The notes: generated from the letters alone by a model not told the origin. A stretch of DNA of 64,000 nucleotides from Prosthecobacter debontii (GCF_900167535.1 NZ_FUYE01000005.1:329702-393701), one strand, 5' to 3'. Positions 17,794 through 26,584 are shown, counted from the stretch's first letter. Made by a program: numbers and translations.

Positions 17794-18983
17794 AACTCCT
17801 CTACGTTCACGAGCGTTTCGGTGCCCTGGCCGGTGCTGAGGCCAATGCCTTTATCACCGCGCAAGAACTTGGACAGCGGGGGCATCACATGGGCATTCTT
17901 CATGGTCCAACGACCGGTAAGAATGAAGAAGGTTGGAAGGGTGTGTTCACCAGCCGCTTTCCCCTGGAAGGCGTAGATACGGCGGCGGCTGCACGGGCAG
18001 CTTTAACGTCCTTTGATCCGGATGCCATTTATGTGCATAAGATGGCGGATTTGAGGGTTATTCAGGCACTGGTCGGGAGCGGACGCCCGCTCTTACGGAT
18101 GGTGCATGATCACGACATCTACTGCATGCGCAGTTACAAGTATAACTACTTCACTCGGGAGATCTGCACGCGTGCAGCCTCTTGGAGATGCGTCTTTCCC
18201 TGCGGAGCTTGTTTGGTGAAAAACAATGGCGGTGGGTTTCCTCTCAAGTGGGTGAGTTATCGTGAGAAAAAGCGGGAGATTCAGCTTAACCAGAAGTTTG
18301 ATCGCATGGTCGTGGTCACAGAATACATGCGGGATGAGCTGCTCAACAACGGCTTCGATCCCTCTCGGATCGAAATTCATGCTCCGGTGCCGCGCATGGG
18401 AGATCCCAATCTGCGCAGTTCCTTCAGTGATCGAAACCTCATCCTCTATGCCGGTCAGATCATTCGCGGCAAAGGAGTCGATGTCTTGCTGGAAGCTCTA
18501 GCCAAGGTGAAAAGCAAGTTTGAATGCATCATTCTCGGTGACGGTAACCATAAGTCTTACTGCGAGGAACTGTCGAAGAAGCTGGGGCTGGCGGATCGTG
18601 TTCACTTCAAAGGCTTCATCCCGCAGGAGGAACTGAAGTCCTACTATCAGGAGTGTAGCGTCGTGGCTCTCAGCAGTGTGTGGCCGGAGCCTATCGCAAC
18701 GATTGGTCTGGAAGTGATGCGTTACGCGTTACCTGTCGTCGGTTTCGATGCGGGTGGGATCAAAGATTGGCTCAAGGATGGTCAAAACGGCTATCTGATT
18801 CCCTGGATGGATCGGGAGGTCTTTGCGCAGCGCTTGGATGAATTGCTTCAAGACAAAACGAAAGCACGCCAAATGGGTGAAAACGGCCTGAAGTTTGTGA
18901 GCGAGCGCTACGATTTCCCCACTTACATTGAGGATCTAGAGAAAATGTTCGAGAGGGTGAGGCGGAGCCGGGGAAGCGCTTGA
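17790..18983 (+). CDS. GT4 family glycosyltransferase
   Basis: A 397-residue GT-B enzyme. The N-terminus [20 protein letters not shown] gives the acceptor loop, and the donor domain has LYAGQIIRGKGVDVLLEAL and a WPEPIATIGLEVMRYALPVVG motif. Residues 110-145 contain a cluster of cysteines (YCMRSYK, ICTRA, RCVFPCGACL) seen in a subgroup of these enzymes, possibly binding a metal. The start lies within the stop of the hybrid kinase gene, so expression should follow the H-NOX module. Substrate unknown. Confidence 0.85.
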   Translation: MKLLYVHERFGALAGAEANAFITAQELGQRGHHMGILHGPTTGKNEEGWKGVFTSRFPLEGVDTAAAARAALTSFDPDAIYVHKMADLRVIQALVGSGRPLLRMVHDHDIYCMRSYKYNYFTREICTRAASWRCVFPCGACLVKNNGGGFPLKWVSYREKKREIQLNQKFDRMVVVTEYMRDELLNNGFDPSRIEIHAPVPRMGDPNLRSSFSDRNLILYAGQIIRGKGVDVLLEALAKVKSKFECIILGDGNHKSYCEELSKKLGLADRVHFKGFIPQEELKSYYQECSVVALSSVWPEPIATIGLEVMRYALPVVGFDAGGIKDWLKDGQNGYLIPWMDREVFAQRLDELLQDKTKARQMGENGLKFVSERYDFPTYIEDLEKMFERVRRSRGSA

Positions 18984-19058
18984 ACCTCAGACAGTGGGGG
19001 GATTTTTCACCCGTTTGGGGGGGATTACAAGGTGACAGGCCTCTTCTAGGATGGCCTT

Positions 19059-19811
19059 GTGATGAAACCCAACGCCTTCCATTCCAATTTGATCGCCCGC
19101 CGCCTGCTGCAAGCGCAGACTCGCTCCGGCCGCTGGTTTTGGCAGATCTCCATGCTCCTGAAGCGTGGCTCTTGGCTGGCCCTGGTCCACGGAACTCGGG
19201 TGATGAAGCGCACGCTGGACATCGTGATTTCCGTGATCGTTCTGCTGTTAGCGTCGCCTGTGCTTTTGGCGGTGGCTTTGATGATCAAGTCCGACGGAGG
19301 TCCGGTTTTTTTCCGCCAGCGTCGCGTGGGCTATCTGGGGCGTGAATTTGGCATGTGGAAGTTCCGCTCCATGTGTGTGGATGCTGAGGCTAAGCTGGCT
19401 GCTCTGCTGGCGCAGAATGAAAAAGCCGGTGGGGTGACTTTTAAAATGGAGAACGATCCTCGCATCACCCGCGTAGGACGTTTTATCCGCCGCGCTTCGC
19501 TGGATGAGCTGCCCCAGCTTTTCAATGTTCTGGCAGGTGAGATGTCCATCGTGGGGCCACGCCCGCCGCTGCCTCGTGAGGTGGCTCTTTATTCTTTGGA
19601 TGATCGCCGCCGCCTCTTGGCCATCCCTGGTATCACGGGCCTCTGGCAGGTGGGTGAGCGGGAAGGTGGCACCTTTGAGATCGGTGACCGCAATGCCATC
19701 GACTTCGATGAACAGGTCCGCCTGGATGTCCGCTACATCGAGGACCAAACCGTGGCTCGTGATCTGTGGATCATGCTGAAGACGCCCCCAGCCATGCTGC
19801 TGGGTAAGTAA
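19059..19811 (+). CDS. Initiating phosphoglycosyl transferase (bacterial sugar transferase)
   Basis: A 250-residue membrane enzyme of the PglC/WbaP core type that transfers a sugar-1-phosphate to undecaprenyl phosphate, the first step of repeat-unit synthesis. The re-entrant membrane helix is at about residues 50-76, followed by GGPVFFRQRRVGYLGREF at 80-97 and KFRSM at 101-105. The catalytic Asp-Glu pair is D149-E150 in SLDELPQLFN, and GEMSIVGPRPPLPRE follows. The extra N-terminal 48 residues are basic and lack the helices of long WbaP forms. It sits 75 bases after the GT4 and 24 before a degenerate relative of itself. Confidence 0.9.
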   Translation: MMKPNAFHSNLIARRLLQAQTRSGRWFWQISMLLKRGSWLALVHGTRVMKRTLDIVISVIVLLLASPVLLAVALMIKSDGGPVFFRQRRVGYLGREFGMWKFRSMCVDAEAKLAALLAQNEKAGGVTFKMENDPRITRVGRFIRRASLDELPQLFNVLAGEMSIVGPRPPLPREVALYSLDDRRRLLAIPGITGLWQVGEREGGTFEIGDRNAIDFDEQVRLDVRYIEDQTVARDLWIMLKTPPAMLLGK

Positions 19812-19835
19812 GTCTAACCGAGAAACTGTCCTGTC

Positions 19836-21128
19836 ATGCAAGCAATCGTGATCTGTCCTGAATACCGCCCTGCTGCGGGCGTATTCCACCGCATGGCACC
19901 TCTGGTGCTGATGCCGGTGCTCGGACGCACGCTGCTGGATCACGTGCTGACTTACCTGGCGGCAGAAGGGGTGAAAGACGTTCTGTTGCTGGCAGCAGAC
20001 CGGCCTGAGCTGATCCGCGATGCGGTGGGCCGTGGAGCGGCTCTAGGCCTGAAGATCGAGGTCACTGCCACAGCCCACGAACTCTCCATTGAAGAAGCTC
20101 AAACCGCCCATGGCAGCCAATGCTCCGGCCCGGTGCGTGTTCTGGTGGCGGATGCGATTCCTGGGAAACTGAATTTTGTTTTCTGGCGCAGCCATTACTT
20201 GCAGTTCAAGTCTTTCCTCGATGGGGTGGCTGACCCGGCGGTGAATGCCACGCTCACCATGCGGGAACTGAGCCCCGGGGTCTGGGTGAGCACCAAGGCA
20301 CGACTCGCAGCGACGGTGAATTTAACTGCGCCCGCTTGGGTAGGGCCTCATGTGACTGTGCGTGCGGATGCGAAGATCGGCCCTGGCGCGATTCTGGAAA
20401 CCGGAGCTTACGTCGATGACGGCGTGGTGCTGGAAAATACCTGGGTAGGACCTCACACCTATGTGGGGGCTGGAATGAGCCTCGATCACTCGATGGCTTG
20501 GGGAAACGGGCTGCAAGACTGGGAGAAGGGCTCGTTTCTGGAGGTGCAGGATGGCTTTTTCCTTCAAGACATCGGTCAGCGTCTTGGCAGCGAGAGTCGT
20601 GCGGCCTGGTGGGAGCGTGTCCTGGCTTTGATTCTGCTGGTGTTGGGCCTGCCCGGTTATCTCTGGGTGGTGGTGAAGAGCTTAGTTCTGCGGAAGCCGG
20701 TGTTTGCTGAGCGCCGAGTCATGCTGCCACCTCTGGGATGCGTGGATGGCTTCAGCCGCACTTTCCGTCTGCTGCAGTTCACCGCAACGGATTCTCTTTT
20801 TCAGCGCTGGCCAGAGCTTTGGCGGGTGTTGCGCGGGGAGATGGCGTTGGTGGGAAATCGCCCGCTGTCTCCTGAGGCGGCGACTGCGCTGCGAGGCGAG
20901 GTGGGGCAGCTCTGGCTGGCAGATCCCGCGGGGGTTTTCTCCCTTGCCGATGCACAGGGGGCTGATCCCGAGCAGATGCCCGAGGCACTGGCCCACGCTG
21001 CCTTCTTCAGTGTGCAGCGCAGCCTGTTCCTTCGTCTGCAAATCCTGGTTCGCTGCCTCGTCCGCCTGATCTCTTTTCAAAGCTCTTTTTCAACCCCGTC
21101 CGATCACACTTCCCTCTCTTTTTCCTAA
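19836..21128 (+). CDS. Degenerate nucleotidyltransferase / beta-helix / sugar-transferase-like fusion
   Basis: A 430-residue protein made of three recognisable parts. Residues 1-130 resemble an NDP-sugar pyrophosphorylase (LMPVLGRTLLDHVLTYL), but the glycine-rich GGxGTRL nucleotide loop is absent. Residues 146-225 are hexapeptide-type beta-helix turns (VGPHVTV, IGPGAIL, VGPHTYVGAG). Residues 260-345 have a membrane segment and then a stretch resembling a phosphoglycosyl transferase (KPVFAERRV, RWPELWRVLRGEMALVGNRP), but the catalytic Asp-Glu pair is replaced by Gln-Arg. All catalytic signatures seem lost, suggesting a scaffold or regulator for the intact enzyme encoded just upstream. That role is inference. 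Confidence 0.7.
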   Translation: MQAIVICPEYRPAAGVFHRMAPLVLMPVLGRTLLDHVLTYLAAEGVKDVLLLAADRPELIRDAVGRGAALGLKIEVTATAHELSIEEAQTAHGSQCSGPVRVLVADAIPGKLNFVFWRSHYLQFKSFLDGVADPAVNATLTMRELSPGVWVSTKARLAATVNLTAPAWVGPHVTVRADAKIGPGAILETGAYVDDGVVLENTWVGPHTYVGAGMSLDHSMAWGNGLQDWEKGSFLEVQDGFFLQDIGQRLGSESRAAWWERVLALILLVLGLPGYLWVVVKSLVLRKPVFAERRVMLPPLGCVDGFSRTFRLLQFTATDSLFQRWPELWRVLRGEMALVGNRPLSPEAATALRGEVGQLWLADPAGVFSLADAQGADPEQMPEALAHAAFFSVQRSLFLRLQILVRCLVRLISFQSSFSTPSDHTSLSFS

Positions 21129-21130
21129 CT

Positions 21131-21832
21131 ATGAATGCGTCTGAACAAACCCTGACTTTGAGCACTCCCTGCGATCTCGAACGCCGTGCGGCGGATGTGT
21201 GGCGCAAGACAGCCGCCAGCTTGTTAAAGCCTTCTCATATCCATGCTGAGCTGGATATGTCCAATACGCGCAGTTTGGATAGCTCAGGGATCGCCGCGCT
21301 TCTCGCGTTGCGGGAGGTGGTGAGTAAGCGCGGAGGCAATGTCCGCTTGGTTAATCCGGCTCCGCAGGTCATGCAGCTTCTGGAATTGACCCGCATGCAT
21401 CGCCTGTTCCAGTTCGGTTTTGGGGTCACGCAGCCTGCACCTGAGTCGCTCCGCCCGATTCTGGTCGTGGAAGATGAGCCTCATATTCGCACGGTCTGTG
21501 AGCTGAGCATGAAGCCCTTAGGCCGCCGCGTTCTCAGTGCTTCCAATGGTCAAGACGCCATCAACATCGCCCGCCGGGAAAACCCCTCGGTGATCATTCT
21601 CGACTACGTGATGCCGCTCATGGATGGCCGCCAGACCCTGCGCCGTCTGAAAGCGGACGAGGCTACCAAGCACATCCCCGTGATCCTGATGAGCGCCACT
21701 GAGACCCTGGCTGGCTCTCAGCACGACAGCTTCGAGGGAGCCTCCCTCTTCATCACCAAACCTTTCAGCCCTGCAGCCCTTCGTGGTGAAGTGCATCGCT
21801 TGATCCAAACCCACCTCCCCCTGGCTGCTTAA
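21131..21832 (+). CDS. STAS domain-response receiver fusion protein
   Basis: A 233-residue cytoplasmic protein. Residues 1-100 form a STAS domain of the anti-sigma-factor-antagonist type, with the phosphorylatable serine in SLDSSGIAAL (S51). Residues 108-230 are a receiver with E114-D115 in the acidic pocket, D158 in IILDYVMPLMDG, and the conserved Thr/Lys region ending FITKPFSP. There is no output DNA-binding domain. It could take phosphate from the hybrid kinase HPt domain and signal by partner switching (inference). It lies 2 bases after the previous gene's stop and shares one base with the next gene. Confidence 0.88.
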   Translation: MNASEQTLTLSTPCDLERRAADVWRKTAASLLKPSHIHAELDMSNTRSLDSSGIAALLALREVVSKRGGNVRLVNPAPQVMQLLELTRMHRLFQFGFGVTQPAPESLRPILVVEDEPHIRTVCELSMKPLGRRVLSASNGQDAINIARRENPSVIILDYVMPLMDGRQTLRRLKADEATKHIPVILMSATETLAGSQHDSFEGASLFITKPFSPAALRGEVHRLIQTHLPLAA

Positions 21833-23034
21833 TGAAACCTTCCTTGTCACTCTTTATCATGGTGGATGCCTGCGGATGGGAGATCATTAAAAACGATCCC
21901 TTCCTTCAGGAGATCGCCCCACATCGGCACAAGCTGGAAAGCGTTTTCGGCTACAGCTCTACCTGCGTGCCCAGCATCGTCAGCGGTCATTGGCCCGATG
22001 AGCACCGGAACTGGTGCTACTTTGTTCACAGCCCGGAGACTTCCCCCTTCAAGTTTTTAAGCTGGCTGAAATGGCTGCCCAAGGCGGTGACGAGCCGCCG
22101 CATCTTTCGCCGCTGGCTGACGAAGCTGGCGAAGAAGAAGTTAGGCTTTAAAGGTTACTTCGATCTTTACAACATCCCGTTCGAACACATCGACCGATTT
22201 GATTTCACCGAGAAGAAAAGCCCGCTTCAGCCTAAGGGTATGAATCGCGGCACGAACATCTTCGATACCTTGCAGGAGAAGGAAGTTCCTCATTTCGTCA
22301 GCGATCCGAACCAATCCGAGGAAGCGAATCGGGATGCGCTCGCCGCCCACATCGAGGCCAGTGATATCGACTTTGCCTTCATGTATTGGGCAGGCCTGGA
22401 TGGCCTGCTGCATCGTGTGGGTAATGACTCGCCGGAAGTGCCAGCCAAGCTGCGTGTCTATGAAGAGTGGATTCACTATCTCTATGATCTGGCCAGCAAG
22501 AGCTATGAAGAAGTGAATCTCTATGTCTTCAGCGATCACGGCATGGCCAATTGCGATGTGCATTTGGATCTTAAATCTGTGATCGAAACTCTGCCGCTGA
22601 CGTTCGGGAAAGATTATGCGGTCGTGTATGACAGTACCATGGCTCGTTTTTGGTTCTTCAATGATGAAGTTCGCCAGAAAATCACGGCAGCTCTTCAGAC
22701 CGTGCCTCAGGGCAGGATCATGCCCGAGGCCGAGTTGAAGGAACTGCGTGTCCACTTTGAGGATCATCAGTTTGGTGAACTCATCTTTCTGGTTCAAGAA
22801 GGCGTGCTCATCGTGCCTAGCCATATGGGTGAGCGGCCTATCCGAGCCATGCACGGCTACCATCCACACGATGCCCACAGCTATGCCTCCCTGCTGACCA
22901 ACCGGCCTGAACTCACCTCCGAAGTCACTCACATCCCCCACATCCACCGTCTGATGGAAGACTCCATCGAACAGCAATCTTCATCCTACGAAAGCCATGT
23001 CTGCCATCGCTCTGCCTTCACGCTCGCTGCTTGA
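21832..23034 (+). CDS. Alkaline phosphatase-superfamily (phosphodiesterase-type) hydrolase
   Basis: A 400-residue protein with metal and nucleophile motifs of type I phosphodiesterase/pyrophosphatases. The first metal ligand is D12 in MVDACGW, the likely nucleophile is T44 in SSTCVPSIVSG, DFAFMYWAGLDGLLHR carries further ligands, and FSDHGM is the second Asp-His pair. A closing MHGYHPH supplies the last histidines. No signal peptide is evident, so it probably acts in the cytoplasm. Its place in the EPS block suggests removal or transfer of a phospho-substituent. The ATG overlaps the preceding TAA by one base, and its end overlaps the FkbM gene by 38 bases. Confidence 0.75.
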   Translation: MKPSLSLFIMVDACGWEIIKNDPFLQEIAPHRHKLESVFGYSSTCVPSIVSGHWPDEHRNWCYFVHSPETSPFKFLSWLKWLPKAVTSRRIFRRWLTKLAKKKLGFKGYFDLYNIPFEHIDRFDFTEKKSPLQPKGMNRGTNIFDTLQEKEVPHFVSDPNQSEEANRDALAAHIEASDIDFAFMYWAGLDGLLHRVGNDSPEVPAKLRVYEEWIHYLYDLASKSYEEVNLYVFSDHGMANCDVHLDLKSVIETLPLTFGKDYAVVYDSTMARFWFFNDEVRQKITAALQTVPQGRIMPEAELKELRVHFEDHQFGELIFLVQEGVLIVPSHMGERPIRAMHGYHPHDAHSYASLLTNRPELTSEVTHIPHIHRLMEDSIEQQSSSYESHVCHRSAFTLAA

Positions 23035-23728
23035 TTCCTGGAATCATTTTTGGACGAAAGTCCGCTTCAAGTTCGTTTTACCACGTCTGCGTCAGGCCAA
23101 GTTGGAAGGCGTCAAACTGCATATCGCAGATTTGTCACCTCTGATGAAGAACGTCATTCTGACGGGGCGTTATGAGTTTCAGGAGCGCCGTTTTGCCTCC
23201 ATGTTTCTTTCGACAGGAGATGTCGTGCTGGAGCTCGGGGGGGCCATTGGCTTCATCGGCCTGTATTGCCGGAAAATCGTCGGGGTGAAGCATGTGACCA
23301 GTGTCGAGGCCAATCCGAACACCCTGAAGATGCTCCGTCAGAACTATGAACTCAATGGTCTGGAGCCCTCGGTGATCCATGCTGCCGCGGCGGCTCAGGA
23401 TGGACATCTGGACCTCAACATTGGTGGTGAGTTTTGGGAAAACACCCTCACAGGAACCTCCGAGAATACGGTGCGCGTGCCCGCCTGTAGCCTGGCGACT
23501 TTGATCCGGCGCATGCCAGTGTCCCCGACGGCCCTGATCTGCGATATCGAAGGCGCAGAGCAATACCTGGATTTCTCCCAACTGCCCGAGTCAGTGGATA
23601 AGATCATCATGGAACTGCACCCAGGAGCTATCGGTGAAGAGGCGACTCAGGCCGTGCTTCAGAAGCTGACCGACTGTGGTTTCTGTGAGTCCTGCCGGGA
23701 TGGCGACGTGGTCTGCTGGTGGCGCTGA
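22997..23728 (+). CDS. FkbM family methyltransferase
   Basis: A 243-residue SAM-dependent methyltransferase. Motif I appears as VVLELGGAIGFIGLYC near residue 76 (one Gly-for-Asp-like difference from the usual E/D-x-G-x-x-x-G), the acidic end of strand 2 is SVEANP, and LICDIEGAEQYL near 180 is the FkbM-type motif. Such enzymes O-methylate sugars, so it is probably the last modification step of the EPS unit. It overlaps the previous gene by 38 bases in another frame and closes the rightward block. Confidence 0.82.
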   Translation: MSAIALPSRSLLDSWNHFWTKVRFKFVLPRLRQAKLEGVKLHIADLSPLMKNVILTGRYEFQERRFASMFLSTGDVVLELGGAIGFIGLYCRKIVGVKHVTSVEANPNTLKMLRQNYELNGLEPSVIHAAAAAQDGHLDLNIGGEFWENTLTGTSENTVRVPACSLATLIRRMPVSPTALICDIEGAEQYLDFSQLPESVDKIIMELHPGAIGEEATQAVLQKLTDCGFCESCRDGDVVCWWR

Positions 23729-23796
23729 GATTCTCCATGCTTTCGGAGTGACACGGAAGTTGCCAGACTTCATGCCTCGGGCGTATGTAGTCCCGC

Positions 23797-25002
23797 ATGA
23801 ATGCCCAACCCCTCCTCCACAGTCTGTTTGTATTCCTTGCCGGCGTGTCATCGGCGGCCGCTGCGGATTGGCCCATCTGGCGTGGGCCCGCTTATAACGG
23901 GATCTCGGCGGAAAAGGACTGGCAGCTCGGGTCTGACCCGACCGTCCTCTGGGAGGCCGAGGTGGGCCTGGGTTTCTCATCCTTCGTCGTCTCGGAGGGG
24001 AAAGTCCTGACCACGGGGCATGAAGATGAAAAGGACACCCTGTTCTGCCTGGATGCCAAAACCGGCAAGACCCTGTGGAAGCACAGCTACAGTGCAGACC
24101 TAGGAGACAAGTATTATGAAGGCGGCACTTCCGCGACGCCCACCTTTGATGGCGATAGAGCCTATCACCTCAGTCGCTGGGGGGATCTTTTTTGCTTCGA
24201 GGCCGCCACGGGCAAGGTCGTGTGGGAGAAAAATGTCCAGAAAGAAACCGAAGCCAATGTGCCGGACTGGGGGTTTGCTGGGGCACCTCTGGTGCAGGGG
24301 GATCTGCTCATCCTGAATGTGGGTAAGGCGGGCATGGCTGTCGAAAAAGCCACCGGCAAGATCGTGTGGAAAAGTGAGGTGGATAACGCGGGTTATTCCA
24401 CGCCCTATCCCATCACCTGGCAGGGCAAGACGCTGGCCGTCATCGGCACCGGAGATGCTTATCTCGCCGTGGACGTAAAGACCGGTCAGCAGGTGTGGTC
24501 GCATCGTTGGAACACCCGCTACGGAGTGAATGCGGCAGACCCTATCTTGGCAGGGGATCAGCTTTTTCTTTCCAGCGGTTACAATAAGGGGTGCACCTTG
24601 CTTAAGCTCGGCGAAGGCCCGCCGAAAAAAGTGTGGGAGAACAAGGTGCTGAAAAACCAGTTTAACTCCAGTATCCTTATCGACGGTTACCTCTACGGCA
24701 TCGACGGGGACCAAAACAGCCGTTGTGCGCTGAAGTGCGTGCGCCTGAGCGATGGCGAGGAGATGTGGGCTGAGGGGAGTGTGGGCTTTGGCTCCCTGAT
24801 GGCTGCGGATGGGCGTCTGATCGTCCTCAGCTCCAAGGGAGAACTCATCGTGGCAAAAGCCAACTCGGAGAAGTTTGATGAAACCAGCCGCGCACAGATC
24901 CTCAGTGGCAAGTGCTGGAGCGTGCCTGTGTTAGCCAATGGCCTGCTCTATGCCCGCAATTCCGAAGGACACGTGGTCTGTCTGGATCTGACGAAAAAAT
25001 AA
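23797..25002 (+). CDS. Exported PQQ-like beta-propeller protein
   Basis: A 401-residue protein with a signal peptide (residues 1-22, ending SSAAAADW). Repeats of about 45 residues carry the tryptophan-docking pattern of PQQ/BamB propellers (DAKTGKTLWKHS, EAATGKVVWEKN, EKATGKIVWKSE, DVKTGQQVWSHR). No dehydrogenase active-site signature is visible, so a binding or structural periplasmic role is more likely than enzyme activity. It follows the EPS block after a 68-base gap and may be independently transcribed. Such proteins are numerous in this phylum. Confidence 0.85.
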   Translation: MNAQPLLHSLFVFLAGVSSAAAADWPIWRGPAYNGISAEKDWQLGSDPTVLWEAEVGLGFSSFVVSEGKVLTTGHEDEKDTLFCLDAKTGKTLWKHSYSADLGDKYYEGGTSATPTFDGDRAYHLSRWGDLFCFEAATGKVVWEKNVQKETEANVPDWGFAGAPLVQGDLLILNVGKAGMAVEKATGKIVWKSEVDNAGYSTPYPITWQGKTLAVIGTGDAYLAVDVKTGQQVWSHRWNTRYGVNAADPILAGDQLFLSSGYNKGCTLLKLGEGPPKKVWENKVLKNQFNSSILIDGYLYGIDGDQNSRCALKCVRLSDGEEMWAEGSVGFGSLMAADGRLIVLSSKGELIVAKANSEKFDETSRAQILSGKCWSVPVLANGLLYARNSEGHVVCLDLTKK

Positions 25003-25034
25003 GACCCTCCGAGCATTCTTTTGCCTCCTCCTGC

Positions 25035-25514
25035 ATGGCTCTTCCTACCGTCCGTTTCAAGCATTCACGTTTTTCAGCTCGCTTCCCAGAGGCCTATCGT
25101 TACTCACGGTCGCACTACTGGATGGCTCCCGTGGAAGGGCAGGAAGGTCTCTGGCGGGTAGGCTTTACGAAATTTGCCACCCGCATGCTGGGTGAGTTGG
25201 TGGACTGCGAGTGGCCCACGAAGGAAGGCGACCCCATCGAACCCGGGAAGAACATCGGTTGGGTCGAAGGTTTCAAAGCCGCCTCTGACGTGTATTCCGT
25301 GATGAACGGCCACTTCGCCGGGGGGAATCCCTACCTCAAGCAAGACGCCTGTGTGGTGCGGACGGACCCCTATGAAGTGGGCTGGCTCTATGCAGCACGC
25401 GGGGAGCCCGAGGCCGATCATCTGGATGTGCATGGCTACATCGAATACCTCTCCGGCATCATTCACCGCATGGCCGAGGAGGGGCACGGTGAAGAAGGTG
25501 CGCCAGAAGACTGA
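25035..25514 (+). CDS. gcvH: Glycine cleavage H-protein-like lipoyl carrier
   Basis: A 159-residue lipoyl-domain protein. The lipoylated lysine is K81 in VEGFKAASDVYSVMNG, matching the H-protein consensus around the attachment site. The domain runs from about residue 28 to 115. The ATG at 25035 begins the conserved region; the open frame reaches into the preceding gene but is not protein-like there. H-proteins carry the aminomethyl group between the P, T and L proteins. None of those is encoded nearby, so it may serve a glycine system elsewhere or another lipoyl-dependent process. The acidic tail (GHGEEGAPED) is unusual. Confidence 0.78.
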   Translation: MALPTVRFKHSRFSARFPEAYRYSRSHYWMAPVEGQEGLWRVGFTKFATRMLGELVDCEWPTKEGDPIEPGKNIGWVEGFKAASDVYSVMNGHFAGGNPYLKQDACVVRTDPYEVGWLYAARGEPEADHLDVHGYIEYLSGIIHRMAEEGHGEEGAPED

Positions 25515-25579
25515 ATGAGGCATGATCTCGGCACATCTTGAGCTTGCTGGAGAGTCGATCCTCCCCTTTTCTCCCTGGC

Positions 25580-26584
25580 ATGAAGGCACTGCTCCTGCTT
25601 CTGATTTCCGTTTTCCCTCTCCCTGCGGCTGAGACACTGCATGTTTACACGTGGGCGGACTACGTCTCCCCGGATGTTGTCGAGAAATTTGAGGCCAAGC
25701 ATGACTGTAAGGTGGTCATCGATACCTTCGATTCCAATGAGGCGATGTTTGCCAAGCTGAAGGCCGGAGCCTCAGGCTATGATGTGATTTATCCCACCAG
25801 TTACATGATTGAGGTCATGGATGCCGAGGGCATGCTTCTGGATCTGGATGCAGCACAGATACCTCATCTGAAGAATATTGATTCCGGTGTCTTGGAGAAA
25901 ATCCATGACCGCAGCATGAAGCGCAGTGTTCCCTATACAGTTGGTTATGCCATCATCGCCAGCCGCAAGGACAAGTCTCCCTCTGCAGCCACTTGGGCGG
26001 TCTTTGAAAACGCAGCCCTGGCAGGGCGTATGACATTGCTGGATGATATGCGCGAGACTATCGGCGCAGCGCTGAAGAGCCTCGGTTATAGCATCAATAC
26101 CCGGAATGAAAAGGAACTCGCCGAAGCTCAAGCTGTGCTACTGAAGTGGAAGAAGAATGTGGCTAAGTTTGACAATGAAGGCTACAAGGCCGGCCTGGAC
26201 TCAGGCGAGTTCCTCCTCGTGCACGGTTACAGCGGAGATCTTTTCCAGGTCGCTCAGGAGAATGACAAAGTGGCCCTGATGATCCCTCAAGAAGGGGTGA
26301 CCATGAGTTGTGATGAAATGGTGATTCCCAAGACGGCCAAACAACCAGCGTTGGCCCATGCCTGGATCGATTTTCTGCTCGATCCCGAGATCGCCGCAGA
26401 GAACATGGAGTGGATGGGGTATCTCTGCCCCAACACCGAAGCCCTGAAAAAAGTCAGTCCCGAATTTCTCCACAATCCTGCCGTCACCATCCCCGACGAG
26501 ATCAAAGCCAAGTGTGAAACCATTCAGGACCTCGGGGCTGATTTAGCCAAATACACCAAGGTCTGGGATGCCGTGAAAGGCTAG
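25580..26584 (+). CDS. PotD-like spermidine/putrescine-binding protein
   Basis: A 334-residue periplasmic solute-binding protein. The signal peptide is MKALLLLLISVFPLPAAE, and the mature chain begins LHVYTWADYVSPDVVEKFE, the standard start of polyamine-binding PotD/PotF proteins. YDVIYPTSYMI and VPYTVGYAI are also family-like. The ATG at 25580 was preferred because the signal peptide starts there. It would hand polyamines to a PotABC permease, but no ABC genes are next to it. Confidence 0.85.
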   Translation: MKALLLLLISVFPLPAAETLHVYTWADYVSPDVVEKFEAKHDCKVVIDTFDSNEAMFAKLKAGASGYDVIYPTSYMIEVMDAEGMLLDLDAAQIPHLKNIDSGVLEKIHDRSMKRSVPYTVGYAIIASRKDKSPSAATWAVFENAALAGRMTLLDDMRETIGAALKSLGYSINTRNEKELAEAQAVLLKWKKNVAKFDNEGYKAGLDSGEFLLVHGYSGDLFQVAQENDKVALMIPQEGVTMSCDEMVIPKTAKQPALAHAWIDFLLDPEIAAENMEWMGYLCPNTEALKKVSPEFLHNPAVTIPDEIKAKCETIQDLGADLAKYTKVWDAVKG

